This document shows positions 24,265 through 31,723 of a stretch of DNA of 35,220 nucleotides, in pieces. Position 1 is the stretch's first letter, and each line of letters opens with the position of its first letter. This DNA comes from Chlamydiota bacterium (GTDB lineage Bacteria > Chlamydiota > Chlamydiia > Chlamydiales > SM23-39). The translations under genes were made by a program, and so were the position numbers. Under the pieces are notes generated by a model, which did not search any database, had not been told where the DNA came from, and saw nothing but the letters and a program-made list of their open reading frames with translations. The stretch covers positions 1 to 35,220 of the forward strand of contig DAHXLK010000015.1 of the NCBI GenBank assembly GCA_027366035.1, written 5' to 3'.

Positions 24265-25150
24265 CGACATAACTACCTGCATCAGTTTTTGTACTAATGA
24301 TTCTAGGTATTTAAAGAGATGTTTAGAGGAAGTAAGAGTATTCTCATCGCAAATAATTGTAACGGTTTGCGACCATTTCTTTAATGGAGAAAAAGAAGAC
24401 TATCCGCTATTACACCAATTGTATCAAGAATATTCTGATTGCGAGTGGATCGAATATCCCTATTTACATAATGAGCTTTACAACCCCTACGTTTGTAGCT
24501 CTCCTGAAAGTGTGAATTGGAAAATGTATTGGCATGCCACTTCTAGGTATATCGCCTATTTCTTTATAAAGCACCCTTATACCCTTTTTTTAGATGTAGA
24601 TGAAATCGTAGAAGGGGAGAAATTTCATAGTTGGCTAAAATCAAAAGCTTATACAAACTACAACGCCATTCGACTACAGAACTATTATTACTTTCGCGAA
24701 GCCCATTTTCGAGCTACTCAGCACCATAATAATACCCTTATTGCAAGGACAAAGGCCTTATCCCCTGAGAGGATATTTAATCCCGATGATCGCTTTGGAA
24801 TTTTTTTGAAAATACCGGAACCGAAATGGGAAAATGTATCCGGCTTGGACGGAAAGCCGATGATCCACCATTATTCAGGGGTAAAGACAAAAAATGAGTG
24901 GCTTAAAAAAGGGAAAACTGTAGGGCATGATTGGGAAAAAGATTGGGCCAGTCTTATTGAAGAAGAATATGCTAGGGGTTTTATGGGCAAAGACTTTACC
25001 TTCGGTCATAATTATGAAATAGTTAGCCCGTATTTTGATCCTTTGGCCGTCTCATTGAAAAATGAAACGTACCCTCCCTTTATATCTCATGTAAGAAGGG
25101 TAACCAAAGAAGAAATTAGACGATTAGAGATTAAGCGTTCGTATCTATGA
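24248..25150 (+). CDS. Glycosyltransferase-like protein (tandem copy 2)
   Basis: 300 residues, paralogue of the preceding gene: DITTCISFCTNDSRYLKRCLEE, the motif LFLDVDEIVEGEKF, YYYFREAHFRAT and HHYSGVKT all align with copy 1. The only plausible start is TTG at 24248, 17 bases inside copy 1, because no ATG or GTG occurs before the conserved region; alignment to copy 1 would place the true N-terminus a few residues later. AGAGAG upstream may be its binding site. Overlap implies coupled translation, and the stop overlaps tatD (ATGA). Confidence 0.78.
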   Translation: MSSTYNDITTCISFCTNDSRYLKRCLEEVRVFSSQIIVTVCDHFFNGEKEDYPLLHQLYQEYSDCEWIEYPYLHNELYNPYVCSSPESVNWKMYWHATSRYIAYFFIKHPYTLFLDVDEIVEGEKFHSWLKSKAYTNYNAIRLQNYYYFREAHFRATQHHNNTLIARTKALSPERIFNPDDRFGIFLKIPEPKWENVSGLDGKPMIHHYSGVKTKNEWLKKGKTVGHDWEKDWASLIEEEYARGFMGKDFTFGHNYEIVSPYFDPLAVSLKNETYPPFISHVRRVTKEEIRRLEIKRSYL

Positions 25151-25923
25151 TTTCTTATATCGATTCTCATGCCCATATCACCGCTGCTTCCCTCGAGGGA
25201 GAAGAAGAGGCGATATTACTGCGAGCAAAAGAGCGCGGCATTAAAGGGATTTTGAATATTTGTACCGATCGTAAAAGCCTAGAAAGAGGGCTACAGTTGT
25301 CTAAGCAGTTTCCCTGGCTTTATCACGCAGGGGCAACTACACCACATGATGTAGAAAAAACAGGAGAAAAAGATTTTTCTTTTTTTCAAGAAGCTGCAAA
25401 AAATAAAAGGATTGTAGCTATTGGAGAAACAGGATTAGATTATCACTATCTTCACTCACCAAAAGATATACAACAAAAACATCTGATACAATATTTGACT
25501 TTAGCTACAAAATTTAATCTTCCAATAATTTTTCATTGTAGAGATGCCTTTAGCGATCTATTTTCTATTTGTGATACCCATTATCGAGGTAAAGCGGTCC
25601 TTCATTGTTTTACCGGAACTGTGAAGGAGGCAGAAGAGGTGTTAACAAGAGGGTGGTATCTGTCACTTAGCGGTATTGTCACTTTTAAGAAATGTGGAGA
25701 GTTAAAAGAAGTTGCGAAAAAGGTTCCATTGCATCAACTGCTCGTAGAAACGGATACCCCCTATTTAGCTCCAGGAAAATACCGTGGAAAAATAAATGAA
25801 CCTGCGTTTTTGCCTCTGATTGTAGAGGTAATTGCAGAGATAAAAGGGATAGATGTTTCTGAAGTGGCCTTTGTTACTAGTAAAAATGTTAAAGACCTTG
25901 TAAAAATGGATTTTTCTCTTTAA
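25147..25923 (+). CDS. TatD-family metal-dependent hydrolase/DNase
   Basis: 258 residues, the normal length. The metal site is complete: DSHAH at residues 6-10, Glu in AIGETGLDYH, His in IIFHCRDA, His in LHCFTGT and Asp in LLVETDTPYLAP. TatD family enzymes are cytoplasmic nucleases or phosphoesterases. The ATG overlaps the stop of the second glycosyltransferase. It lies 12 bases before sdhC, as in Chlamydia, where a tatD-like gene also precedes sdhC. Confidence 0.93.
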   Translation: MISYIDSHAHITAASLEGEEEAILLRAKERGIKGILNICTDRKSLERGLQLSKQFPWLYHAGATTPHDVEKTGEKDFSFFQEAAKNKRIVAIGETGLDYHYLHSPKDIQQKHLIQYLTLATKFNLPIIFHCRDAFSDLFSICDTHYRGKAVLHCFTGTVKEAEEVLTRGWYLSLSGIVTFKKCGELKEVAKKVPLHQLLVETDTPYLAPGKYRGKINEPAFLPLIVEVIAEIKGIDVSEVAFVTSKNVKDLVKMDFSL

Positions 25924-25935
25924 AAATAAAGGTGC

Positions 25936-26886
25936 ATGTTTTCGAAAATAGAATCTTTAGTTCCAAAAGCTTTTGTATGGAGACGCCTTCACTCTTTACT
26001 AGGCCTATGGATAGTGATTTATCTCATCGAGCATCTTATCGTCAATTCTCAAGCAGCCCTTTGGATAGGTAATGATGGTGCAGGATTTGTACGTATGGTC
26101 AATGCGATACAGCACTTGCCCTATCTACAAGTTATCGAATCGATGTTCATAGGTATTCCTATTGTTTTTCACGGTTTTCTTGGTCTGAAGTATGTTTTTC
26201 AAGCAAAGTCGAATGCTTATACCTATAGTCCTAAACAACCTTCTCTACGTTATGAAAGGAATCAAGCCTATTCTTGGCAACGCCTTACCTCTTGGATATT
26301 GATCGTCGGCATAGGATTACATGTAGTTCAAATGCGCTTTATCGATAAGCCTTATAAACTACTCCGTGATAATCAATATGAGTATCTTGTGAAGTTGAAG
26401 TTTGATCCGGGTCTCTTAACTTTAGCAGATCGGTTGCATGTAGAGATTTTCCAAAAAGAAGTTATCGAAAAATATAAAAAACAAAAGATTCAAGTTATTT
26501 CCACCAGCTTTGTAAATTCGAAAGAAACAGGCGTAGAAGCGCAACAAGATCGCGAAAGGATGCAGTGGATATTAGGGCTATCTTCTTTTCATTTATCCGA
26601 ACATCAAGTCGTTGCCGCGGCAAAAAATCCGGGGACCGCTATCTTGCTGACTACCCGCGATACCTTTAAAAGCCCATTTATGGATATTTTATATACCTTT
26701 TTCGTGCTAGCCGCAGTATACCATGCTTTCAATGGATGCTGGGTCTTTCTCAACACTTGGGGTATTTTATTAAATATTCGCTCCCAGAGAGCCATGGTGC
26801 CTATTAGCTATGCTTTTATGCTTTTATTTTTGTTTTTAGGGTTAGCTGCAATCTGGGGCTCATATTGGATCAATTTAAGAAGTTAA
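25936..26886 (+). CDS. sdhC: Succinate dehydrogenase cytochrome b subunit SdhC (enlarged)
   Basis: 316 residues, well above the usual 200 or so. Five membrane helices at about 20-43, 62-85, 115-133, 245-272 and 290-312. Candidate haem ligands are His in IEHLIVN, FHGFLG, LHVVQM and YHAFNG, four in all, as in di-haem enzymes of the Bacillus type. A soluble insert of roughly 100 residues lies between helices 3 and 4 (from FIDKPYKLLRDN to TTRDTFKSP). It anchors SdhA and SdhB and reduces quinone. First gene of sdhCAB. Confidence 0.9.
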   Translation: MFSKIESLVPKAFVWRRLHSLLGLWIVIYLIEHLIVNSQAALWIGNDGAGFVRMVNAIQHLPYLQVIESMFIGIPIVFHGFLGLKYVFQAKSNAYTYSPKQPSLRYERNQAYSWQRLTSWILIVGIGLHVVQMRFIDKPYKLLRDNQYEYLVKLKFDPGLLTLADRLHVEIFQKEVIEKYKKQKIQVISTSFVNSKETGVEAQQDRERMQWILGLSSFHLSEHQVVAAAKNPGTAILLTTRDTFKSPFMDILYTFFVLAAVYHAFNGCWVFLNTWGILLNIRSQRAMVPISYAFMLLFLFLGLAAIWGSYWINLRS

Positions 26887-26890
26887 ATAT

Positions 26891-28762
26891 ATGAAAAACG
26901 AGGCCATTGTCGTAGGGGGAGGGTTAGCGGGTCTTGCAGCCGCTATGAAGCTAGCAGAAAATGGGATCAAGGTAAAACTGGTCTCTATTACCAAAGTCCG
27001 AAGATCCCATTCTGTTTGCGCACAAGGGGGGATCAATGTAGCGATTAATTTACACGGAGAAGAGGATTCTCCCTATATTCACGCTTACGATACTATCAAG
27101 GGTGGCGATTTCCTCGGAAATCAACCCCCTATTTTAGAGATGTGTCTAGCAGGTCCTGCCATTTTACAACTTATGGATAGGATCGGTTGTCCTTTTAACC
27201 GTACTCCTGAAGGAAATATCGATTTTAGACGTTTTGGGGGGACTCTCTATCACAGGACTGCCTTTTGTGGAGCTTCGACAGGCCAGCAGCTACTTTATTC
27301 GTTAGATGAGCAGGTGAGAAGATATGAAGTTAAAGGAATGATAGAAAAGTATGAAAATCATGAATTTTTAAGACTAGTCTTAGATGGAGATGGTAAAGCT
27401 AGGGGGATTGTACTCCATGACTTATATACCCTTCATCTGCACGTGTTAAAAGCAGACGCGGTAGTGATAGCCACAGGAGGCCTTGGCTATTTATTCAAAA
27501 TGTCCACTAACTCTACTTTTTGTACCGGAGCCGCCAACGGCCGTCTTTATATGCAGGGGATGAAATATGCCAATGGAGAATTTATCCAAATCCACCCTAC
27601 CGGGATCCCCGGAGTGGATAAAATGAGGCTGATCTCTGAGTCTTCTAGAGGAGAGGGGGGGAGAATATGGGTGTATGGAGACTCTTGCAAAAAAATCACT
27701 TTCCCCGATGGAAGTTTACGACCATGTGGAGTAACCGGAGAACCTTGGTATTTTTTAGAAGAGATGTACCCCGGTTTTAAAAACCTAGTTCCTAGAGATA
27801 TTGGCTGCAGAGAAATTTTAAAAGTATGTGAATTGGGCTTAGGGATCGATGGAAAGATGCAGGTCCATTTGGATGTTACCCACCTTCCTAAGGAAGCGCT
27901 TCATAAGCTAGAAGCAGTCCTGGATATCTATCAAAAATTTACGGGGGTAGATCCTAAAAAATTTCCTATGAAAATTTTTCCTGCTGTACACTATTCCATG
28001 GGTGGGGGGTGGGTCGACTGGCCAAGTAGTGATGACCCTGATAGAAATCAACGATTTCGACAAATGACCAATATTGCCGGCTGTTTCAATATTGGAGAAT
28101 CTGATTATCAGTATCATGGAGCAAATCGCCTTGGAGCAAATTCCTTACTCTCTTGTATATTTGCGGGGCTGGTAGCAGGTGTAGAAGTTCCTAAATATTT
28201 AGATTCTCTTTCTTCTAACGTACTTCAAGAAGCCCCTTTTCAAGAAGCTATTAGCCAAGAAGAGGAGATACAAAAAGAGTTGTTATCTAAATCAGGGAAG
28301 GAGAACGTACACTCCTTGCATAATGAGCTAGCTGCAGTTATGGTCAAACATGTCACGGTAAAGAGGAACAATCAAGATTTACAAAAGACGATAGAAGAGA
28401 TAAAAAAACTGAGAGAGCGGTATCAACATATCGGGTTATCCGATAGAAAAAAACTCCTCAACCAAACCTATGTGTTTGCCCATCAGTTTAAAGCGATGTT
28501 AGAGCTTGCTTTAGTTATTACGAAAGGCGCTCTACTAAGAAATGAATTTCGAGGATCTCATTATAAGTCGGAGTTTCCAGAGCGAGACGATGTTAATTTT
28601 TTAAAAACTACGATTGCTTCTTTCCATCCTGACGAGCCCATTATTAGTTATGAACCCGTTGACATTCGTCATCTAGATCCCGTAAAAAGAGACTATACCC
28701 GAGCAAAAAAAGTGACTCCACAATTAAAAAATATTCCTTCTAACCTACAGCTTCCCTTATGA
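26891..28762 (+). CDS. sdhA: Succinate dehydrogenase flavoprotein subunit SdhA
   Basis: 623 residues. The FAD-binding N-terminus AIVVGGGLAGLAAAMKLAENG (about 4-24) and RRSHSVCAQGGINVAIN, which includes the His that binds FAD covalently, are present, as are QIHPTGIPG, SRGEGGRIW and HYSMGGGW of the active site. It oxidises succinate to fumarate in the TCA cycle. It begins 4 bases after sdhC and overlaps sdhB by ATGA, so the three subunits are made together. Confidence 0.96.
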   Translation: MKNEAIVVGGGLAGLAAAMKLAENGIKVKLVSITKVRRSHSVCAQGGINVAINLHGEEDSPYIHAYDTIKGGDFLGNQPPILEMCLAGPAILQLMDRIGCPFNRTPEGNIDFRRFGGTLYHRTAFCGASTGQQLLYSLDEQVRRYEVKGMIEKYENHEFLRLVLDGDGKARGIVLHDLYTLHLHVLKADAVVIATGGLGYLFKMSTNSTFCTGAANGRLYMQGMKYANGEFIQIHPTGIPGVDKMRLISESSRGEGGRIWVYGDSCKKITFPDGSLRPCGVTGEPWYFLEEMYPGFKNLVPRDIGCREILKVCELGLGIDGKMQVHLDVTHLPKEALHKLEAVLDIYQKFTGVDPKKFPMKIFPAVHYSMGGGWVDWPSSDDPDRNQRFRQMTNIAGCFNIGESDYQYHGANRLGANSLLSCIFAGLVAGVEVPKYLDSLSSNVLQEAPFQEAISQEEEIQKELLSKSGKENVHSLHNELAAVMVKHVTVKRNNQDLQKTIEEIKKLRERYQHIGLSDRKKLLNQTYVFAHQFKAMLELALVITKGALLRNEFRGSHYKSEFPERDDVNFLKTTIASFHPDEPIISYEPVDIRHLDPVKRDYTRAKKVTPQLKNIPSNLQLPL

Positions 28763-29517
28763 AATATACTTTAAAAATTTATCGTGGGAGTATAGGACGT
28801 CAATATTGGGAAGAGTTTGAACTCGATGTAAAACCACATGCAAATGTTATTTCCGCTCTCATGGAAATTCAAGAAAATCCTATCAATAAAAAAGGGGAAA
28901 AAACTACCCCTGTTGCTTGGGAGCAAGGTTGCTTAGAAGAGGTATGTGGTTCCTGCTCGATGCTTATAAATGGCAGGCCCAGACAGGCTTGTACCGCTTT
29001 AATCGAGTCTTATCTCGCCTATTCTTCTATCATTGTATTAGCGCCATTTACTAAATTTCCCTTGATTCGAGATCTCGTGGTTGACCGGAGTCAGATGTTT
29101 GAATATTTGAAGAAAATTCATGCTTGGATCGATGTGGATGGCCTCTTTGAAAGAGGGGGTGGCCCTAAAATAAGTCCTGAAGTACAGGAAGCTAGGTATC
29201 GTCTATCTACTTGTATGACCTGTGGATGTTGTTCCGAGTCTTGCCCACAGGTGAATAACCATTCTAAATATATGGGCCCAGCCCCTATTTCACAAGTTCG
29301 GCTGTTCAATGCACATCCTACAGGGAAAACTCAGAAAACCTTACGACTCAGACCAATGATGGAAGAAGGAGGGGTAGCTGATTGTGGAAAATCGCAAAAC
29401 TGTATTCAAGTGTGTCCAAAGAAAATTCCCCTTACCGAATCTATTGCTCTTATTGGGAAAGAGGCAACAAAACAGGCCCTTCACGATCTTTTTAGCCTAC
29501 CCGATACCAAAGAATAA
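28759..29517 (+). CDS. sdhB: Succinate dehydrogenase iron-sulphur subunit SdhB
   Basis: 252 residues. The [2Fe-2S] ligands are in CLEEVCGSCSM with a later Cys in RPRQAC, and the [4Fe-4S] and [3Fe-4S] motifs are CMTCGCCSESCP and CIQVCPK. It passes electrons from SdhA flavin to the quinone site of SdhC. All expected ligands are present. The stop overlaps the ATG of the following GT10-like gene by one base. Confidence 0.96.
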   Translation: MKYTLKIYRGSIGRQYWEEFELDVKPHANVISALMEIQENPINKKGEKTTPVAWEQGCLEEVCGSCSMLINGRPRQACTALIESYLAYSSIIVLAPFTKFPLIRDLVVDRSQMFEYLKKIHAWIDVDGLFERGGGPKISPEVQEARYRLSTCMTCGCCSESCPQVNNHSKYMGPAPISQVRLFNAHPTGKTQKTLRLRPMMEEGGVADCGKSQNCIQVCPKKIPLTESIALIGKEATKQALHDLFSLPDTKE

Positions 29518-30491
29518 TGAAGATTATTGCAATTTTGTTTTTTTTATCCACCCTTTATGCCCTTCCTAAAGCAGAGATGTATATTCAGTGGGACAATGTG
29601 AGTAATTTCGAAGAATTTGGACAAAATCATATCTATGGAAAATTACGAAAACTATTTTTGGAAAAAGGTGTGGAGCTGCTAGGGATAGGAGATGGGGCTT
29701 TTGACCCTTCTCATTTCTCTAAAAAAGAGACCAGCTACCTTATTTTTTGGGGGATGGGAGAGCGTGCTGAAAAATTCAACTTTAAAAAATTTTTTCAAGG
29801 AAAAGTTGTCTTATTTATTTGGGAGCCTCCTACAAATGCAAAGAAGCTTTACAATCGTAAGTTTCATAAAAAATTCTACAAAATATTTACCTTTGATGAT
29901 GACTTAGTCGACAATAAAAAATATATTAAGTTTTACTACCCTTCCTTACAGCCGAAAATCAAACAAGAAATTCCCTTTCATAAGAAGAAGTTTTGCGTCA
30001 TGGTAAACTCTAGAAGATCATCAGATAATAAAGATGAGCTTTATAGCGAAAGGGAGAAAGTTGTCTCTTTTTTTGAGAAAAATGCTCCGGAAGAATTTGA
30101 TCTTTTTGGAAGATTTTGGGAGATGAGGATATGTTACCGGGGGTTAGCTAAGGATAAAATTGAGACGATAAAAAATTACAAATATTGCATCTGTTATGAA
30201 AACACTAAAAATATTAAAGGCTATATCACCGAAAAAATATTCGATTGTTTTGCAGCAGGATGCGTTCCTATCTATTTAGGAGCCAGTAACATTGAAGAGT
30301 ATATTCCCAGGGAGGCATTTGTCGATCGAAGACAATTTACCGATGATGCAGCTTTATATCGACACTTAAAAAAGTTATCAGAAGGGGATTATCAGCGATA
30401 CTTGCAAGCAGCTGATGAATTTATCCATTCAAATAAGGCTAGGTTTTTTACCTACGAACATCTTTTAAAGACAATGGGAGAACTTCTATAA
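29517..30491 (+). CDS. GT10-like (alpha-1,3-fucosyltransferase-type) glycosyltransferase
   Basis: 324 residues. The signature YKYCICYENTKNIKGYITEK (about 220-239) followed by IFDCFAAGCVPIYLGASNIEEYIP is the diagnostic region of family GT10, which transfers fucose from GDP-fucose. The N-terminus MKIIAILFFLSTLYALPKAE looks like a signal peptide or anchor, odd for an enzyme that needs a cytosolic sugar nucleotide; it could be a membrane anchor facing the cytoplasm or a secreted enzyme acting on host. The start is ATG at 29517, sharing one base with the sdhB stop (TAATG). The gene could be recently added to the sdh operon. Confidence 0.85.
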   Translation: MKIIAILFFLSTLYALPKAEMYIQWDNVSNFEEFGQNHIYGKLRKLFLEKGVELLGIGDGAFDPSHFSKKETSYLIFWGMGERAEKFNFKKFFQGKVVLFIWEPPTNAKKLYNRKFHKKFYKIFTFDDDLVDNKKYIKFYYPSLQPKIKQEIPFHKKKFCVMVNSRRSSDNKDELYSEREKVVSFFEKNAPEEFDLFGRFWEMRICYRGLAKDKIETIKNYKYCICYENTKNIKGYITEKIFDCFAAGCVPIYLGASNIEEYIPREAFVDRRQFTDDAALYRHLKKLSEGDYQRYLQAADEFIHSNKARFFTYEHLLKTMGELL

Positions 30492-30654
30492 AGGGCCTCT
30501 TTCGTAAAGATTTTTAAAAAGTCGCAATAGAAAAAATAGATTTTTCATGCATAACTTCTACTACTCAAGAAACTTGTGGTTTCTATTGGAGCATAGCAAA
30601 AAAATAATTTGCAGAAATTGACTTAAAATCTTAAGATGACGTTAAGATTTTATA
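30492..30654. other. Intergenic region after the GT10-like gene
   Basis: After the stop at 30491 there is only a weak 4-bp stem before ATTTTT (30499-30517), which might end the sdh transcript. A 6-bp hairpin, AGAAAC (30568-30573) and GTTTCT (30579-30584), follows. The remainder is AT-rich and ends in the promoter-like region of the RNA at 30618. I see no coding frame. Confidence 0.5.
30618..30651 (+). promoter_or_regulatory. Candidate promoter with inverted repeat, upstream of the 6S-like RNA
   Basis: TTGACT at 30618-30623 is followed by TAAGAT at 30643-30648 (spacer 19), with a start expected near 30655. A perfect 10-bp inverted repeat, AAAATCTTAA (30625-30634) and TTAAGATTTT (30642-30651), covers the spacer and the -10 box, so it may be a repressor site. 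The spacer is a little long for sigma70. Confidence 0.5.
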
Positions 30655-30860
30655 AGGGTTTTTAACCCTGCTGTATGGGAAACCCCGGGCACTTAAGGCC
30701 TTTCAACTACAAGATGCATTAAAAGGGATCAGAAGGCCAGAATTTTAGCGAGAGTAAATGGGCAATCATTTCAAATCGCTTCTTCTGGGGATGGTCCCAC
30801 CTTGATGAACAAGGTTGAATGAAGCAAGTACCGGGACCCTGCAGTGGGGTTATTTTTTTT
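30655..30860 (+). ncRNA. Structured RNA with 6S RNA-like fold, probable ssrS
   Basis: About 200 nt without a reading frame. Pairing read by eye: a closing stem of 30663-30675 with 30840-30852 (13 pairs, three G-U), then GGG (30677-30679) with CCC (30837-30839), CCCGG (30684-30688) with CCGGG (30831-30835) and ACTT (30691-30694) with AAGT (30826-30829). A central bubble of about 30 nt on the 5' side faces ACCTTG/CAAGGT, a small hairpin on the 3' side, as in E. coli 6S. The apical arm is GGGATC (30725-30730)/GGTCCC (30793-30798), CCAGAA/TTCTGG, AGCGA/TCGCT and AAATG/CATTT. Eight Ts follow at 30853-30860. 6S RNA mimics an open promoter and holds RNA polymerase. The alternative is an unrelated small RNA. 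Confidence 0.6.
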
Positions 30861-31557
30861 CTAGTAGCTTTGTGGATTGACGGTGAGGAATACGTATATA
30901 AGATAACGCTTCTTCAAGAGGAAAATTTTTCACTGAAAATTGTTTAGATAGTTCTCCTTTTATTTTTTTAAATACCATCTCTTTGCTGAAGAAGAGGTTT
31001 TTTAAAGTGTAGAGAAACTCTGAGTGATTTCTGTCTTGTCGATACTTGGGCCTTTTGCGAGGGAGGTAAAGGAGGTTCATTTTTTTTGGGTGGTAGTCCC
31101 ACAAGAAGGTCGTATGATGCAGAAATTTATCTTTCGTAATGTATTGTGCATTTCCCCCACATTTGAATCCGTCTAAAGTGTAGTCATTTTCAGAGACTGT
31201 GAAGTGGGGGAGGGCAAAAGCTGAGCGATAGAAAGTTTCAGTCCAATGGAGTATTGGCTCCGGAAAGAACGAAAGGGGGAGAAATCCTTTTGAAAAAATA
31301 AAGGTGACAAAGAGGGTATTTTCATCGGCGACCACACAGCCCCCTCCGGTGAACCTCCGAATTATTGTGATATTTTCTTGCCCTGCTTTTTCAAGGTCTA
31401 TGAGCTCTTCCGGTTTTCCTGATACTCCCATAATGATGGAGGTAGGAGTTCCGATATTGAGAAGGCAAATACTTTTGTCTCCCACCCTTAAGAGAGCCTC
31501 TTCGAGTTGCAGCTGATGGTAGATAGGGTAATTGACTAGCTCTAAAAGATAGATCAT
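30850..31557 (-). CDS. lplA: Lipoate-protein ligase A family protein
   Basis: 235 residues. The catalytic core is RRFTGGGCVVADENTLFVTF and the lysine-containing LDGFKCGGNAQYITKDKFLHHTTFLWD, as in LplA/LipB-fold enzymes that attach lipoate to dehydrogenase E2 subunits. It is shorter than E. coli LplA (338) and lacks the separate C-terminal domain, as many bacterial forms do. Its ATG at 31557 directly touches the 165-bp element, so its leader is now element sequence; GGAG lies 14 bases upstream inside the element. Its last codons overlap the T-run of the convergent RNA. Order mnmG to lplA is also seen in Chlamydia. Confidence 0.9.
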   Translation of the reverse strand: MIYLLELVNYPIYHQLQLEEALLRVGDKSICLLNIGTPTSIIMGVSGKPEELIDLEKAGQENITIIRRFTGGGCVVADENTLFVTFIFSKGFLPLSFFPEPILHWTETFYRSAFALPHFTVSENDYTLDGFKCGGNAQYITKDKFLHHTTFLWDYHPKKMNLLYLPRKRPKYRQDRNHSEFLYTLKNLFFSKEMVFKKIKGELSKQFSVKNFPLEEALSYIRIPHRQSTKLLEKK

Positions 31558-31722
31558 GGGACTGTTGAAATCTCCGCTTTGCCGTTAAAATTTGAGCCTT
31601 GCAAAGCCGGTTTGATTTTTTTGAAAGTGACATATCCTGCTAAGGTATAGGCACTTTTAAAAAAATCAAATCCGAAGAAGCAAGGGTAAAATTCTAACCA
31701 AATGGAAGATCGAAACAGTCCC
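31558..31722. mobile_element. 165-bp MITE-like hairpin element with 5-bp target duplication
   Basis: Ends: GGGACTGTTGAAATCTCC on the left and, read inward from the right, GGGACTGTTTCGATCTTCC. Flanking bases are ATCAT at 31553-31557 and ATCAT at 31723-31727, a 5-bp target duplication. Inside, 31611-31629 pairs with 31652-31670 (18 of 19), around a 22-nt loop, and CCTTGC with GCAAGG and GTTAAAATT with AATTCTAAC-like sequence extend the stem, so the whole element folds. No transposase is encoded, so it is non-autonomous. The related 64-bp piece is at 7278-7341. I do not assign an IS family. Confidence 0.82.
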
Positions 31723-31723
31723 A

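Noticed and set aside
30655..30860. Coding remnant (the + strand gives phrases such as SKWAIISNRFFWGWSHLDEQG) or an RNA on the minus strand
   Set aside because: The frames are broken by several stops. The T-run and promoter-like boxes are on the + strand, and the extensive nested pairing is better explained by a structured RNA.
30492..30860. tRNA, tmRNA or RNase P RNA
   Set aside because: I find no T-loop GGTTCRANTCC ending in CCA, no tmRNA ends and no RNase P conserved boxes.
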